DNA of 64,000 bases from Notamacropus eugenii (GCF_028372415.1 NC_092878.1:1556001-1620000); one strand, 5' to 3'. Shown: positions 33,446-45,643, numbered from the stretch's first letter. The notes: generated by a model from the letters alone, not told the origin. Numbers and translations are program-made.

Positions 33446-33859
33446 ATATACAGTATAGCTGGACAATTGAGAATGGACTCATGAAATGTTCGAGCTGGGA
33501 GGGACCTTCGAAATCACCAAGTTCCACCTACCCAGGGGCTCACTTGTTTGGCAAAGGCCCTTATGGCCATATGTGTAAGGAGGAAGATTTTATAAGACCT
33601 AGATATGACAGAGCTGGGGAAAATTCGCTGGTGGTTACTTCATTATATTATGTGCAAGATATTCACTGGCCTCACAAAGACCTTTTCCTCCTCAGTGCCT
33701 GATTTCTGACTATGTGCTTTCATCTTTTGCCTTTTGCTTCTTAAAAAGTTTGAATATGTAACTACAAAGCATCATGCTTGAATTCAGCTATTAAAAGTTA
33801 ATTATTTTCTTAATCCAAAATTTTTTGAATAGCTAAGAAGCCAAGATGTCTAGGATTAA

Positions 33860-35130
33860 AGACTATTTTTTATCGATATGTTTCAGTATATATCATTACA
33901 GGCAGGAAGACTTAGATTAACAGATACAGAGTAAAGATGGAAAAAACCCTGAGAAGATTTTTAAAAATCCCAGACAACAACCCTGAGCATACTGAGCAAC
34001 CTTGAGGAGAGTGAGTAAAAAGTGTCTCCTTTTGATGGAGAGGTGGGGGACTATGGGTGTGGAATGTGGGCTGCACTGTCAGATGGGGTCACTGTCTCAG
34101 GTGGTTTTACTGAATCTTTTTTGCTTTGTTACAAGTGGTCAAAGAGACTGAGTTGGAGGTATACTCCAAATGACTATTATATTAAAATAAAAAACAATAC
34201 AGCTTTTTAAAATGTGTGTGTGTGTGCGTGTGTGTACATACCATACTGGGGACTCGCATTTTAAAGGTTTCATAAGAGTGAAAGGATTTTGCCATCTTTG
34301 CCACCTCATGTAATAACGCCTGAATTACTAAATCTGCTTCCGAACAGAGCTTTCTGTTCACTGTGTCTCCTCCTTCCAGTTCATTCTTTCATCTGATTTC
34401 GCCTACCTCTGGCCTCTTAATCTTTTTCTGGAAAAAGTCTAAGGTGGGAGAAGGAGACAAGTGTTATTATTACATGATTATATACATATATATAATGTTT
34501 TGTACAGCTACATACTGTATAATAATTATATAAAAACCATCAAAACCATCATTTATGTATTGATTTCAGATTTGTAAAGTCCTTACATATATGTATATGT
34601 ATATGATTCTCACAATACTACAGGGTAAATGCTAGCTATTACTATCCTTATTATGTGGATGAAGAAATTGCTGCTTAGAGAGTGGTAACATAAAAAGCAC
34701 AACCCTCAAAGCATGGCAATGATTTTGTTTATTCCTATTTTTGTGTGGATGATGGAATGCAAGAAAAATCTTTCCTCAAGCAAAATGTCCACTCTCATTT
34801 CTTGGGAAAATTTTATTTGTCACAGAGCTAGAAGAATGGAATGTCCGAAGTACAACAAAGTCCAGTCTTCATTTCCCAGTAAAATTTCCTACTGTGGCTC
34901 AGTCATTTTGCCTCCACGCTACTTAGAGAAAGTGAAGTCTGCAAGTTTGATATAATGGTCACCAATGAATGCCCTGCATTGTTTGGCCCTATGACTTGTG
35001 GCTACTGTAGTGACCATGTTTTTGAGGGAAAAGAAAGCAGCAAGATTTGTTTGTCTGGTGCAAGTGCTAGAGCTTTGGCTTTTTTTCTTTTCTGCCCACT
35101 CTTTGTAGTTCTATTAGCATGAGTGTTTGG
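33860..35130. other. Intronic stretch with little recognisable content
   Basis: A short GT run near 34212-34238 and AT-rich sequence; no exon or RNA gene seen. Confidence 0.4.
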
Positions 35131-35139
35131 GGAGAAAGT

Positions 35140-35265
35140 CCGTGGAGAGAGAGGTGATTTTAGAGTTAGGAAGGCCTCGCTTCCAGTCTTGCCTCTGACA
35201 CATGCTGGTTGTGTGACCCTGGGCAGTTCATTTAATATCTCAGTGCCTTACTCATGAGTTGTCTG
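35140..35265 (+). repeat. CORE-SINE fragment (sense)
   Basis: TTTTAGAGTTAGGAAGGCCTC, TGTGTGACCCTGGGCAGTTC and ATCTCAGTGCCTTACTCATG. Confidence 0.65.
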
Positions 35266-35674
35266 TGATCTGCATTCATGGAGGATATTTCTACCTATGT
35301 TGTTATTTTATTTTTTAGCTTACTTGGGATAGTCCTATAATTCTCTGGGCTTTAGGACAATTCCATTTCCTTCCTCTGGAAGTGGGGAAATACTTAATTT
35401 TTCTGAAATTGTCTGAGGTGAAGTTCTCCTCTCCTTTAAAGTGATAGCTGTCAGGTCTTGTGTGAATCTGATTGTAGATTCTTGGTACTTACACTCTTTA
35501 TTTCTGGCTGCTTTCCCTCATTTAATAATGCATGAATTACTAAATCTGCTTCCAAACTGAGCTTTCTGTTCCCCGTGTGTCCTCCTTTTAGTTCATTCTT
35601 TAATCTGTTCTTATAGATACAGAACACAAAATTTAGAGCAAGAGGTTTCTTGATGGGTTAAGACTGAACCTTGT

Positions 35675-35912
35675 TCTGTCGTTTTTCAGTTGTGTCTGAC
35701 TTTTCCAGACCCCATTTGGGGTTTTCTTGGCAAAGATACTGGAGTGGTTTCTCATTTCCTTCTCTAGCTCATTTTACAGATGAGGAAACTGAGGCAACCA
35801 AGGTTAAGTGACTCACCTAGGGTCACTGAGTTAGTGAGTGTCTGAGGTTGGATTTGAACTCATGATGCTGAGTCTTCCTGACTCTATCCATTGAGCCAAC
35901 TAGCTGTCCCAA
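35675..35912 (-). repeat. tRNA-headed marsupial SINE (antisense)
   Basis: TTTTCAGTTGTGTCTGACTT, CCATTTGGGGTTTTCTTGGC, ACAGATGAGGAAACTGAGGC, GACTCTATCCATTGAGCCAACTAGCTGTCCC. Confidence 0.9.
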
Positions 35913-36959
35913 GACTCAGCCTAGCATTGGAATATGGATAAATTGTCAATCAAATGATTAAATGATATATGTAATTTAAAACATTAAATAAATATCAGTT
36001 ACTGTTCTTGTTCAGAGCACCCTTGTAGATCAATCTCAAATAAGCAGGGGTTAGACGAGCGGATGATGCTCTAAAATTTTAGAGGGAGTCAAGGTACCCA
36101 GAGAAATGCTAAATAATTAAAACATTAGGAAGAGCTAAAAGGAACTTTAGAAGTAATTGAGTTCAATTCCCTTATCTTACAATTGAGGAAACTGAGTCCC
36201 AGAGAGGTTTATTATTTCATTGTCCTGGCTGAAGCCAGGTTAAATGACCTCTGAAGTCTCCTTTCACTTGGAGAGTCTGTGACTTCACTCTTTGGGCTTC
36301 AGTTTATTTATTTGTGAAATCACAGGGTTGGTCAAAAATTCTCTAAGGGCCATTCTTGCTCTAAACTTGTAATCCTATAAATAAAAACCCTACAAAGACT
36401 TCCTGTTATCTACTGCATTCATTACGTAGGTCTAGTTTTCAAGATTCTCCAAAATCTGGCTTTCCTCAGCCAGACTTACATGCTTTAAAATTTTCTAAAA
36501 GCATTCTTGAACTTTCAACAGCCTTCAGGATTTAGTACCCTCTCAACTTTCCTTGGCCAGAGAGATAGAGTTCTGACTTCAACAGTTTTATTTCTTCTGG
36601 GAAATCCCCTGAACTGTATTAGCACCAAGGGATGTGACTTCAACCTCCTCCACCTCTCCCCTCTCTGAACTTTGGCATATCCTTCCCCTTTTGTTAGTTG
36701 CAAATTAAAAAAGAAAAAAGTTCTTGGACAGGTACCTAGTTAAGAACGGGACATTGCCCCTAATATCTGTAACACAGCTTTCTACTTTACTGCATCCTGT
36801 TGGTGACAATACAGTTTGATGATTTTATTAGGTCAATTTAACCTCTTGTTCCATATAAATCAATGTGTTAAGATCATGTCTCACATCATGGGATTGTTTG
36901 AGCATTCTAGTGCCTCCAGTTACACAGGCAAGATGACTGAGGTCAGATCAGATGGTAAG

Positions 36960-37215
36960 TTATAATGGAAAATTTACTAGATTTGGAGGCAGAGAATTTG
37001 GGTTCAAATTCCATCTTAACCATTTAACAGATAGATGGTACAGTGGGCAGTGGCCTGAAGTCAGGAAGATCTGAATTCAAATCCAGCCTCAGACATTTAC
37101 TAGATGCATGTCCTTGTACCAGTCACTTAACTTCTGTTTGTTTCTGTTTCCTCAACTGTAAAATGAGTAGATTGAAATAGATAATCTTTAAGACTGGTAG
37201 CTTTAAATCCACAAT
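36960..37215 (+). repeat. SINE fragments (sense), two adjacent heads
   Basis: GGCAGAGAATTTGGGTTCAAATTCC, then a second head GATGGTACAGTGGGCAGTGG with AAATCCAGCCTCAGACATTT and ATCTTTAAGACTGGTAGC. Confidence 0.7.
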
Positions 37216-37609
37216 TATATGATTAGAGGAATCAAGTTATAGAGAAGAGGGAATTCCCTCTTAGAAACAATTAGAAACATTAGAAACAATGAAGTTTGAT
37301 CAAGGAGGCCCCCCTCCATTTCCAGAGGAAATAGTAGAGGACTCTTAAAGGGCATCACCCCATCACTAGGCTCCCATTTCTGGACACAACCCTGAGATGA
37401 GTTGAAGAAATTTCAGGTCCTAGAGATTAGAGGTACCTATCACTGCAGAAATCGCTCCAGAAATTAATACCTCTAAAAAGAGGGTATAGATAATGATAAA
37501 GATGTACCTAATATTGAGAATTAGGTTGGAAAACTGAGCTGCCAATCCTGAGGATATTCAGGGCCCTCCATATAGGCCATGGTGGTGATGTGGAGCAGAT
37601 GACTGTTGA

Positions 37610-38188
37610 TTTATCTTACCCTACTGGAGGTTGGGGGTGGGGGTAGGAGAGGGGGGACAGTGGAGGGGTGGCAGATTGGGGAGGGGGTAATCAGAAGCAA
37701 ACACTTTTGCAGAAGGACAGGTCAAAGTAGAGAACTGAATAAGGGCAGGACAGGATAGAAGGAAATATAGTTAGTCTTTCACAACATGACTGTTATAGAG
37801 GTCTTTTGCATGACCACACGTGCATAACCTATATTGAATTTCTAGCCTTCTCAATGAGAGTGTGTGGGGAGGGAGGAAGGGAAAGAATATGGAACTCAAA
37901 GTTTTATGTTTAAATGAATGTTAGAGGTTGTTTTTACATGCAACTAGGAAATAAGATATATAGGCAATAGGGTATAGAAATGTATCTTAACCTACAGAAA
38001 AATAGAAGGGAAGGGGATAAGAGGGAGGGTGGTGATAGAAGGGAGGGAAGATCAGAGGAAAGAGCAATCAGAATACACACTGTCCTGGGGTGGATGTAGG
38101 GGAGAGATGAGGAGAAAATTTGAAATTCTAAATTTTGTGAAAGTGAATGTTGAAAACTGGATATAAATAAATTTATTAAAATAAAAGA
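37610..38188 (+). mobile_element. HAL1 3' end, 5'-truncated insertion with TSD
   Basis: A 579-nt sense copy of the HAL1 3' region (parallel to about 5459-6040): CTTTCACAACATGACTGTTA, TATTGAATTTCTAGCCTTCTC, GAGGGAGGAAGGGAAAGAATA, GAAAGTGAATGTTGAAAACTGG and an A-rich tail. It is flanked by 13-bp repeats AGATGACTGTTGA (37597-37609) and AGATGACTGCTGA (38189-38201), one mismatch. Confidence 0.85.
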
Positions 38189-38869
38189 AGATGACTGCTG
38201 AAGTCAATGGGGGATAGAGCTGGGGTAAAGCAGCAGACACAAGTCAGCTGTTGAAGTTAGACCAGACAAATTGGGGCAAGGTTCAACATAAGCTGAAGAC
38301 AGAAAGGTCTGGGCCACTTTATCAGAAACAATTGAGACTCAAGCCAGCTAACATTATGAAAGAAGGGTCTCTGACTTGGAGAATCAGTCAGAGAACTATG
38401 GACTTTTGCTCTTGTAGTCTATGGGCTACTCAGTTAACCATACCTCCCAGGCAGAACTGTGATTATTAAAGGAATATTTCCTAATGCATAGGATCATGTA
38501 TTTAGAGCTGGAAAGGACATTGGATAGTTTTGATAATTACTGCCTTCTAATCTAGTTTAAGATCTGGTTCTGTGAAATCTCTTTCCTTTTCATTTTTTTC
38601 ATTATTTCCTTTGATATTCTTGACTTTTATTCTTCCAAGTGAGTTTTCTTATTATTTTTCTAATTCAGTAAAATTTTTAAAATTTAATTTTGACAGGATT
38701 GAATATATAAATTAGTTTAGGTAAAACTGTGATTAGGTAAAATTGTCATTTTTATTATATAGACCCGACCTACTCATGAACAATGAATAGTTCCCTAATT
38801 ACTTAAATCTGATTTTAACTGTATAAAAAATTTTTTAAACTTTTGTTTATATAGTTTCTGAATTGGGGT

Positions 38870-39000
38870 CCAACCCCCTCATCTGTAAGGAAACAGAGAC
38901 AATATGAAGTGATTTGGCCAACATCTGTGCCAGAGATGGGATTTAACCCCCGTTCTGGGGACTCCAAGTGACTGTTCTTTACATTGTCCTATGCTGATCC
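38870..39000 (-). repeat. CORE-SINE fragment (antisense)
   Basis: CCCCCTCATCTGTAAGGAAAC, CCAGAGATGGGATTTAACCCCCG. Confidence 0.55.
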
Positions 39001-39384
39001 TAAATTATGATGTGCATAATTTCTTGAGATTGGGAAATTATCTTCATTTCACAGGAAAATATGGTATGTCAGAGAGGAAGACCACATTTTCCAGCTGGAA
39101 GTGGGACTCTGACAGAAGTTTCATGTCCTCAGGAGTCTGAAAGTTTGGTCACAAATGCTTTTTCCTCTTCTTTTTGAACAGTTTGGTTCTCTGGGATTTT
39201 GTTTGTAGTAGGACAAGGACAGGGACTCAGCCTGGGTTAACATTTCTGTGGACATTTCTAAAGTTTCTAAAAACTTCCCTCCCTGAAGCTGGTAATTGAT
39301 AAGATTTGGTCACTTTAATTAAAGAATAATTTTTCAACTTTGAGATAGGTTTGATGTTGGGACATATGATTATAAAAGCTTTTT

Positions 39385-39476
39385 CACTAATTTGCTGGGT
39401 GACCCTAGACAAGTGACTTCACCTCTCTGGGCCTTCATTTCCTCATGTGGAAAATGAGGGGATTTGGATTAGATGA
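39385..39476 (+). repeat. CORE-SINE, 5' part interrupted by hAT-like element
   Basis: GTGACCCTAGACAAGTGACTTC, CATTTCCTCATGTGGAAAAT and GGGGATTTGGATTAGATGA; continues at 39822. Confidence 0.75.
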
Positions 39477-39821
39477 AGAGATGTCAAATATTGGGCTGCA
39501 TGCCCTTGTACCAGATTAAAAAGTAATTAATAAGTGGATGACAAAGAAATATAAATATGTTATTCAATAAATAAAAAAATTATTATTTCAATAACAGAAA
39601 AAGAATTTAAATAATTTTGATAGGAAATGTGGCAATATAATTATATTAGCTATGATTAAAATAAATAATTTGTTTAAAATAAAATCATTTTTAATAGACT
39701 ATTAAGTAGCATAACATGAATAATAAAATACAATAAAACATAGATAACATTACATTTTAAAAGTAAATCAATTTGTGGCCCATAGAAATCCTTACATGTA
39801 GTCTAGTTGGATACCACTGGA
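39477..39821 (+). mobile_element. hAT-like non-autonomous DNA transposon relic
   Basis: A 345-nt AT-rich block with GATGTCAAATATTGGGCTGCATGCCC at one end and GTGGCCCATAGAAATCC to ATACCACTGG at the other, the GTGTCAAA and GGCCC style of hAT termini. The flanks TTAGATGA and CCAGATGA are compatible with a decayed 8-bp duplication, and the SINE reads across when it is removed. Confidence 0.55.
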
Positions 39822-39866
39822 CCAGATGATTTCTAAAGTCCCTTCTAGCTTCAATATTCTATGGTT
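39822..39866 (+). repeat. CORE-SINE, 3' part after hAT-like element
   Basis: AGATGATTTCTAAAGTCCCTTCTAGCTTCAAT continues the consensus cut at 39476. Confidence 0.7.
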
Positions 39867-39869
39867 CTT

Positions 39870-40912
39870 TAAAGTTCTGTCATCTTTCTATCCAGCTCCA
39901 AACATTTCCTTGTTCTCTACAGTTTCTCTCTCTTCCCTGAGATGGAAAGTTTCTATAGGAAAGAATTCCTAATTCCATAATTCCTTGAATGCTCAATGGT
40001 TTTCCTATTCCTTTCTTATCACCAGGAAACCAAAGGGTTGATGTCAATCTAGAACTCTAGGAAGAGTATTCACCTCCCCCCGACCCCGCCACAAGTTCTG
40101 TTATTTCATTTTTGGCCAGATTTCCTAACTAGTCTTTGTTGCAGTGTTTTCAAGGGCAAGGACACATCTTCTACTTCTTTTGTCCTCCTCATCTCAGCAC
40201 TAGCACAGGGCTAGGCGTAGAGGAGACAAGTTGCTCAAATTGACTGAATGCTGCGCAATGACATTTCATCCATCTAGGAAGCAAATCTGATTTACATGTC
40301 TAGTGGTTTCTTGGAAAAAGCCAAATGGTCTATAAAGGCACCATCATCATTATTCTGTGATGATATTCTTTGATAATTATTATAATAAACATAAGTGTTA
40401 GTTAATCCTGAATAATTTGTGGTTGTCATTTCTTGGACTGAACTGACCTGGGAACTCTGCCTTATTTCTGTGCACCACATTTTCACAGAGGGCTCCTGCT
40501 AAGCAGTAGAGCCTGCCAGCTGGTAATGAGATCCAATCATTCTGCCACAGGGTGTTATTTTTTTTTTGCATGAGGTTGTTTTTCTCTCATTCTCAGAGCT
40601 CATTTTCTGAGCGAGACATATCTACTACCCACCTGTGATCTGTGATTTCCTTTTTATTTTTTAAAAAAAGGGTAGCTAGTATGCTAATGTTTGCTCATCA
40701 GATTCGAATTAAGATAGACATTAGTTTGTGTTCAAAACCTTGTAGTTAGACAGAGACGTTGCACTTTTAAGTTATTTGGGGGGAAAATTAAAATGTGTTT
40801 GTTTAATATTTTTATTCCATGCAAGACCTAATGAAATTGTCTAGAAAATCCTGTACTGCTCTGTAAGTTTGTGGTCTCTTGAACTGAGTGATGTTAGAAG
40901 CCTAATACTACA
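39870..40912. other. Intronic stretch, nothing recognised
   Basis: No splice-flanked coding block, RNA gene or clear repeat; contains a T-run at about 40557-40567. Confidence 0.4.
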
Positions 40913-40913
40913 A

Positions 40914-40915
<2 letters not shown>

Positions 40916-40966
<51 letters not shown>

Positions 40967-41188
40967 AGTGTGTGTGTGAGAGAGAGATAGACAGACAGAT
41001 AGACAGAGACAGAGAGAAAGGAGAAGAGAGGCAGAGGGGAAAAAAGAATGAGGGAGAGGAGGAAAGCAGAGAGGGAGAAGGGAGAGGGGGAAGAGGTTGA
41101 GCAGAAGAGGGAGAAGAATGGAGAGACAGAGAGATATGGAGAGAAAGACAGAGACAAAAAGAGAGGGGAGAGGGAGAGGGAGAGGGAG

Positions 41189-41259
<71 letters not shown>
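40916..41259. repeat. Compound (TG)n and GA-rich microsatellite
   Basis: TG run 40916-40965, GACAGA and GGAGAG mixtures to 41190, then a near-perfect GA run 41194-41259. The long Ser-Leu frames on the minus strand are artefacts. Confidence 0.96.
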
Positions 41260-41263
<4 letters not shown>

Positions 41264-41989
41264 AATGGGGCAGATTCAGTAGGAAAGGAGGGAAGCAGGC
41301 AGGCTGTGGACAAGGTAATTCAACCACAGGTATGTTAGTGTTTAGAAAGGCAGTGGTTCGTTCCTTTCTCCTTCTCCCCTAGCCTCCACTGGCTATCTGC
41401 AGTCTCATCCACTCCTGGACCTGCCTTTTACCTCCACTGCTTATGCAGATAAAAGCAACAGAAGATTGTGTACATTGGGATAACAGAGGGGAACAATGTC
41501 TCCCTCGGTGTCAGTGTCTGGTCACATCCTAGCTCTGACTCTGCAGCCTGGCAAAGGTTAACTGACTCTAACAATGACGTATATCTCATAAATCACACAC
41601 ATTTTTTTTTTTTATTAAAGAAAGAACTTATCATGAGCAGGATGGAACAGACACGTGCCACTTTCCTGTCTCATGCATCTTTCAAGATCTGGTTCAAAAC
41701 TCAAAGTTGTGTGTCTCCTTTATCTTAAAAAAATAAAACAAAAAGCACCCTCCCCCCACCCCAACCAAACAGCCCTTTCACTGGCCTTACTTCATTTTCG
41801 GGATCATTTTCTTTTTGCTGCCAAACTTCTCTAATGCATAGTCCACTTGTATGGACCCCATTTCCTAACAATCTGACTCCCTTGGGAATTCCTTGCAACG
41901 TGTCTTCTGTGGCTCTTCTAAGATCATCCTTTGAACAGTCACTGATGCAACCCTTGTTGACCAAGTCGGTAATCTTCTCTTAGTCTCTA

Positions 41990-42600
41990 CCCTTTGGCTG
42001 TCTGTGATATCTGGCATTACTCATATCCAACTCTGCTTTCCCAAAAATCTCCCCCCACCCCTTTTCTCCTTTGCTGACTCTTCTTTCCTCTGCTTCCTAA
42101 CTATAGTTCCCTCCCAAGACTGTCCTCAACCCCCTGCAGTTTCTCGACTGGTAACTTCCTCAGTGCACACATCCTCTCCCATGGCTTTAATTATCACTTC
42201 TGATGAAAGCGACTCACCAGTCCCTGTCTCTGTCCCTGACCTGTACTCCAGACCCATACTTCCAGCTGTTTATAGGACACTCCCACTTGTCTATACCAGT
42301 CCATATTCTCGAATTTGACATGTTCCAAACTGAATGCCTCATTATCTTACTCTATGAACCAGTTCTCCATTTTTCACAGGGATCTCACATTTTCCTTATT
42401 TTCTGTTCTAGAAGTGTTACGGTCATCTTTGTCTCTTTCTTCTCCTTTATCCTCTATTTACATCCATGTAGTCACTAAAGTCAGTAATTTCCTCATTTGA
42501 AATGTCTCTTGGGTTCCATTTTCAGTGCCATCTCATGTCTGTAGCATTGCTGACCTTGGCAATTTTATTCTTATGTTACCTCTTTCCAACATATCTGATA
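41990..42600 (+). repeat. LINE L2 ORF2/3' region (sense)
   Basis: TCCCTCCCAAGACTGTCCTC, TCCCATGGCTTTAATTATCAC, GACCTGTACTCCAGACCCAT and ATTTGACATGTTCCAAACTG follow the L2 coding strand. Confidence 0.8.
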
Positions 42601-42612
42601 TCCAACAACTTA

Positions 42613-42738
42613 CTTTTTCTTTTTTCTTTTCCTTCCTTCCTTCCTTCCTTCCTTCCTTCCTTCCTTCCTTCCTTCCTTCCTTCCTTCTTTCCTTCCTTCC
42701 TTCCTTCTTTCCTTCCTTCCTTCCTTCTTTTCCTTTTT
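42613..42738. repeat. (CCTT)n microsatellite
   Basis: About 100 nt of CCTT units with a few CTTT interruptions. Confidence 0.95.
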
Positions 42739-42744
42739 TGCTGG

Positions 42745-42990
42745 CAGGACAAATGGGGTGGGAGAGGGGTTTCAAGCTTGTGAATCCACACAAGGAAACT
42801 CCCAGTATTGAAGTGTCTTCCTTCAGTGACACAGATAGGCAACTACTTTGTGATTTGTCATCTTTAAAATTGCCCAGGTCATAGAGAAGTTACATGACCT
42901 ACCCCAGCATTACCAAGCTAATAAATGTCAGGACAGGACTTGAACTCAAGCTGTTCTGACTATGAGATTAACTTTCTAACTAACCTCTCA
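42745..42990 (-). repeat. SINE of a second family (antisense)
   Basis: AAACTCCCAGTATTGAAGTG, TAGAGAAGTTACATGACCTACCCC and GGACTTGAACTCAAGCTGTT; related to 7515-7742. Confidence 0.5.
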
Positions 42991-43024
42991 CTAATCTTCC
43001 TTAAAACATACTTTAATCTTGTTT

Positions 43025-43192
43025 TAGGATCTTAGATTTAGAGCTGAAAGGGACCTTAGGAGTAATCTTAGGAGTACAGATAAAGAAACTGAGACCCAGA
43101 GAGATGAAGCAACTAACTGACCAAGGTCAGGCAGGTAGTAAGAGGCAGAGCCAGGGATTTGAACCCAGGTTCTCTGATACTTAATCCAGAAG
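43025..43192 (-). repeat. CORE-SINE (antisense)
   Basis: TTAGAGCTGAAAGGGACCTT, GAAACTGAGACCCAGAGAG, TTTGAACCCAGGTTCTCTG. Confidence 0.75.
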
Positions 43193-43574
43193 TCAGCTGG
43201 AGAATCTAGAGAATTCAGCAAACTAGAAACAACCTCTATGTCCAGTCATTAAAAAACAGAGGAATCAATTATGGTACATTGGTGCAGATGCAGCATGGCA
43301 TAGTGGATAGGGAGCTGGCCTTGGATTTAGGAAGACTGGGTCTAACCGCTGACTCTGTCCCAGATGGGTCATGTGACCTGGCATGTCAATCTACTTGCAG
43401 CGTCCAGGGAAGCCTCTACATAAGATACAGAGAAGGTGCTGGTCTGCAGTGGCAGAGAGGATATTCCTTACCAGGATCTCTCTATATGGATTAAATCACA
43501 GATCTCATTAAAAAAGGGGTTATGCTGCTGTAAGCACAATAAGTGCAAATTATATGCAGAAACATAGAAAAACG

Positions 43575-43822
43575 CACATGAAGTGAGGCATAGCGGCTAG
43601 AACCAGGATATACGCTGGCTGTAATTATAACTGCAGCTAGAACAGACACTAGCTGTGTGATCTTGGGTAAGTTATTCAACCCTGTATGCCTCGGTTTCCT
43701 CATCGGTAAAATGAACTGGAGAAGGAAATGGTAAACCACTCCAGTACCTCTGCCAAGAAAACCCCAAAGAAGTTTGTGAAGTGTCAGACACGACTGAAAT
43801 GACTGAACAGCAATAACCAGAA
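43575..43822 (+). repeat. tRNA-headed marsupial SINE (sense)
   Basis: CTAGCTGTGTGATCTTGGGT, CCTCGGTTTCCTCATCGGTA, GGAAATGGTAAACCACTCCAG, GTCAGACACGACTGAAATGAC. Confidence 0.82.
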
Positions 43823-43989
43823 CAGATATGTATGTATATCATATATTCATATGTATAGACACAGACTAGAATATAAATACACATATATGTATGTAAACTG
43901 ACTATACAATTACATGTCTGCTGCATATGTATTGATTATGCAACATATATTTATATACATATATAAGTGTATATACACTTCTTCTTTAC

Positions 43990-44680
43990 TCACACAACCT
44001 TAATTCTAATTCAAATCTTTCTCACTCTCACATGTACTGCTGCAAAAACCTCTGACTTAGATTTCCAGCTTTTGGCCTCCCCTTTCTCCATTTGATGTTA
44101 CCCATGGCTGCCAAATTTTTATTCTTAAAACACAGAACTGAGTATGTCGCTCCTCCCTTTCAATAGCTCCCTGCTGCCTGTTGTATAAAGGACAAAACCC
44201 TCTTGAAAATCAGTGACTTCTATAATATGACTCCTACCTACCTTTAGAGTCATCTTGAGTGTCAGTAGTATTCTCTTTCAGGCTTTGGGTTCTGGTTGAA
44301 ATGGACCTCTAGCTTTTTCCCAAATAGTTCCCACTGCCATGGCCTTGCCCAGGGGGTCGCTTATGTCTGGAATGCACTCTGTCCTTATCCCCACCTTGTA
44401 GATTCTCTCTCTTCCTTCAAAGCACAGCTCAGGAGCTCCACCTCCTACACAAGACCTTTCCTGATCTTCCCAGTTGTTGGAGCTCTTTCCCTCCTGAAAT
44501 GACTCTGAATACTTTCTATGTCTTTTCCATGTACTTGTCTGTGTGCACACTGCATCACCCAGTAGAACATCAGTTCCTTGAAAGCAGGAACTGTTTCATT
44601 TTTGTCTTTGTATTACTAGACCTGAGTGTATCCTGTACCTAATAGATGCTTAATAAATGCAAGCTGAATTGAAATGAACA
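43990..44680 (+). repeat. LINE L2 3' region (sense)
   Basis: GCTCCTCCCTTTCAATAGCTCC, TATGTCTGGAATGCACTCTG, CACAAGACCTTTCCTGATC, GGAACTGTTTCATTTTTGTC and TAATAAATGCAAGCTGAATTG. Confidence 0.85.
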
Positions 44681-45118
44681 AAACTTGAGTCAAAACACAA
44701 GGATCTAGGGTGGGGAAGGAAGGAGAGTGGAAATAGAGAAGAGAGCAGAGAGGTGGCACTGAACTAGGAAAAAACTGGGGGGCTTCAGGGCTGATCTGAT
44801 TCACAGTGTTCTCCTCATTGCGTTCTTGTCCTCTGTTGACCATTACCCCAGGAAGCAAGCCAGCTTTGGGGGCTCAGAAACTAGCTGGAGAGATCACTTT
44901 CCCCAAGTCTTAAATGAGAGTTTGTTAAGGTTCGGCTAGGGGTTGCTGGGAGAGGGGAAGAGCCTGCAGAATAGATCACAAAGGCTTGCAGGATATCACT
45001 GAATCAAAAGTTCCCTAGTTTCTCAACCACCAGTTTTCATTTTTATCCAAATACGGTCACAAAGACATGGGATAAGGAAATTACTTATAAATTCTATTTA
45101 TAAATTTTGCCAAAATAC

Positions 45119-45226
45119 CTATTCTTCCTTTTTTTCCATTTGCTCCTTTTTCTCCCTTTGGTCCTTGAATGCCAGGCAATCCATCTGATCCGTTGTATCC
45201 TGGTGACCCATTCATCCCCGGGGGTC
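45119..45226 (-). CDS. GLDN: GLDN collagen exon (12 Gly-X-Y triplets)
   Basis: This 108-nt exon, phase 1-1, has an acceptor TTTTGGTTTAG and donor GTATTTT. It encodes twelve uninterrupted Gly-X-Y triplets starting [16 protein letters not shown] and including [13 protein letters not shown], a charged stretch close to the human protein. The donor is weak at +5 and +6 (T rather than G at +5). The exon is symmetric, so skipping would remove 36 residues without breaking the frame. An unrelated open frame on the same strand (45094-45303) crosses it in the wrong phase and is not a gene. Confidence 0.92.
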
Positions 45227-45625
45227 CTAAACCAAAACACAAAATTAGTGAATATTTGGAGACAATTTAGCACTAGCTTTAAATTGGGCTTGAACAAATG
45301 CAATCTTTTTGTGTGTATTATATAAAAACCAAGGTAAAACCCCTAGTAAGAAAAACTGCAAGGCTGATGGGCTGAAGCCAGGCTGCCAAAGACAATTTAA
45401 CGATAGGAGTTAGCACCTTTGTCCTTCTCCTTTCCTTCCCTGGCAGTAGACAGGAAATCGGATGCTCAGAATTGTCAGCCTTACAGTCTGGGGAAGGGGA
45501 ATAGGCTGTGGAATTATTTCAGCTCCTTTCCCATCTCCTCCCTCCATACTCCTGCTTTGTTTAAACCTGATGGAGGAATGTCCAGTCATGCTTCCCATGT
45601 TACTGGAAGTTCAACGGTATCTTAC
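45227..45625 (-). other. Short GLDN intron, nothing else seen
   Basis: A 399-nt intron between the 18-nt micro-exon and the 12-triplet exon. No repeat recognised; a candidate place for splicing enhancers of the micro-exon. Confidence 0.6.
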
Positions 45626-45643
45626 CTGGTAGTCCAGGCGGCC
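45626..45643 (-). CDS. GLDN: GLDN 18-nt collagen micro-exon
   Basis: This is an 18-nt exon between a good acceptor (pyrimidine tract plus CTGTTTTAG) and a canonical GTAAG donor at 45625. With the G from the previous exon it encodes Gly-Pro-Pro-Gly-Leu-Pro, two collagen triplets, and passes a G on to the next exon (phase 1-1). It joins LTG of the upstream exon to GPPGMN of the downstream exon, which gives the six-residue block seen at the same place in human gliomedin (PSGPPG, from memory). It is far too short to stand out as an ORF. Its identity rests on the splice sites, the phase and the uninterrupted Gly-X-Y register. Confidence 0.88.
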
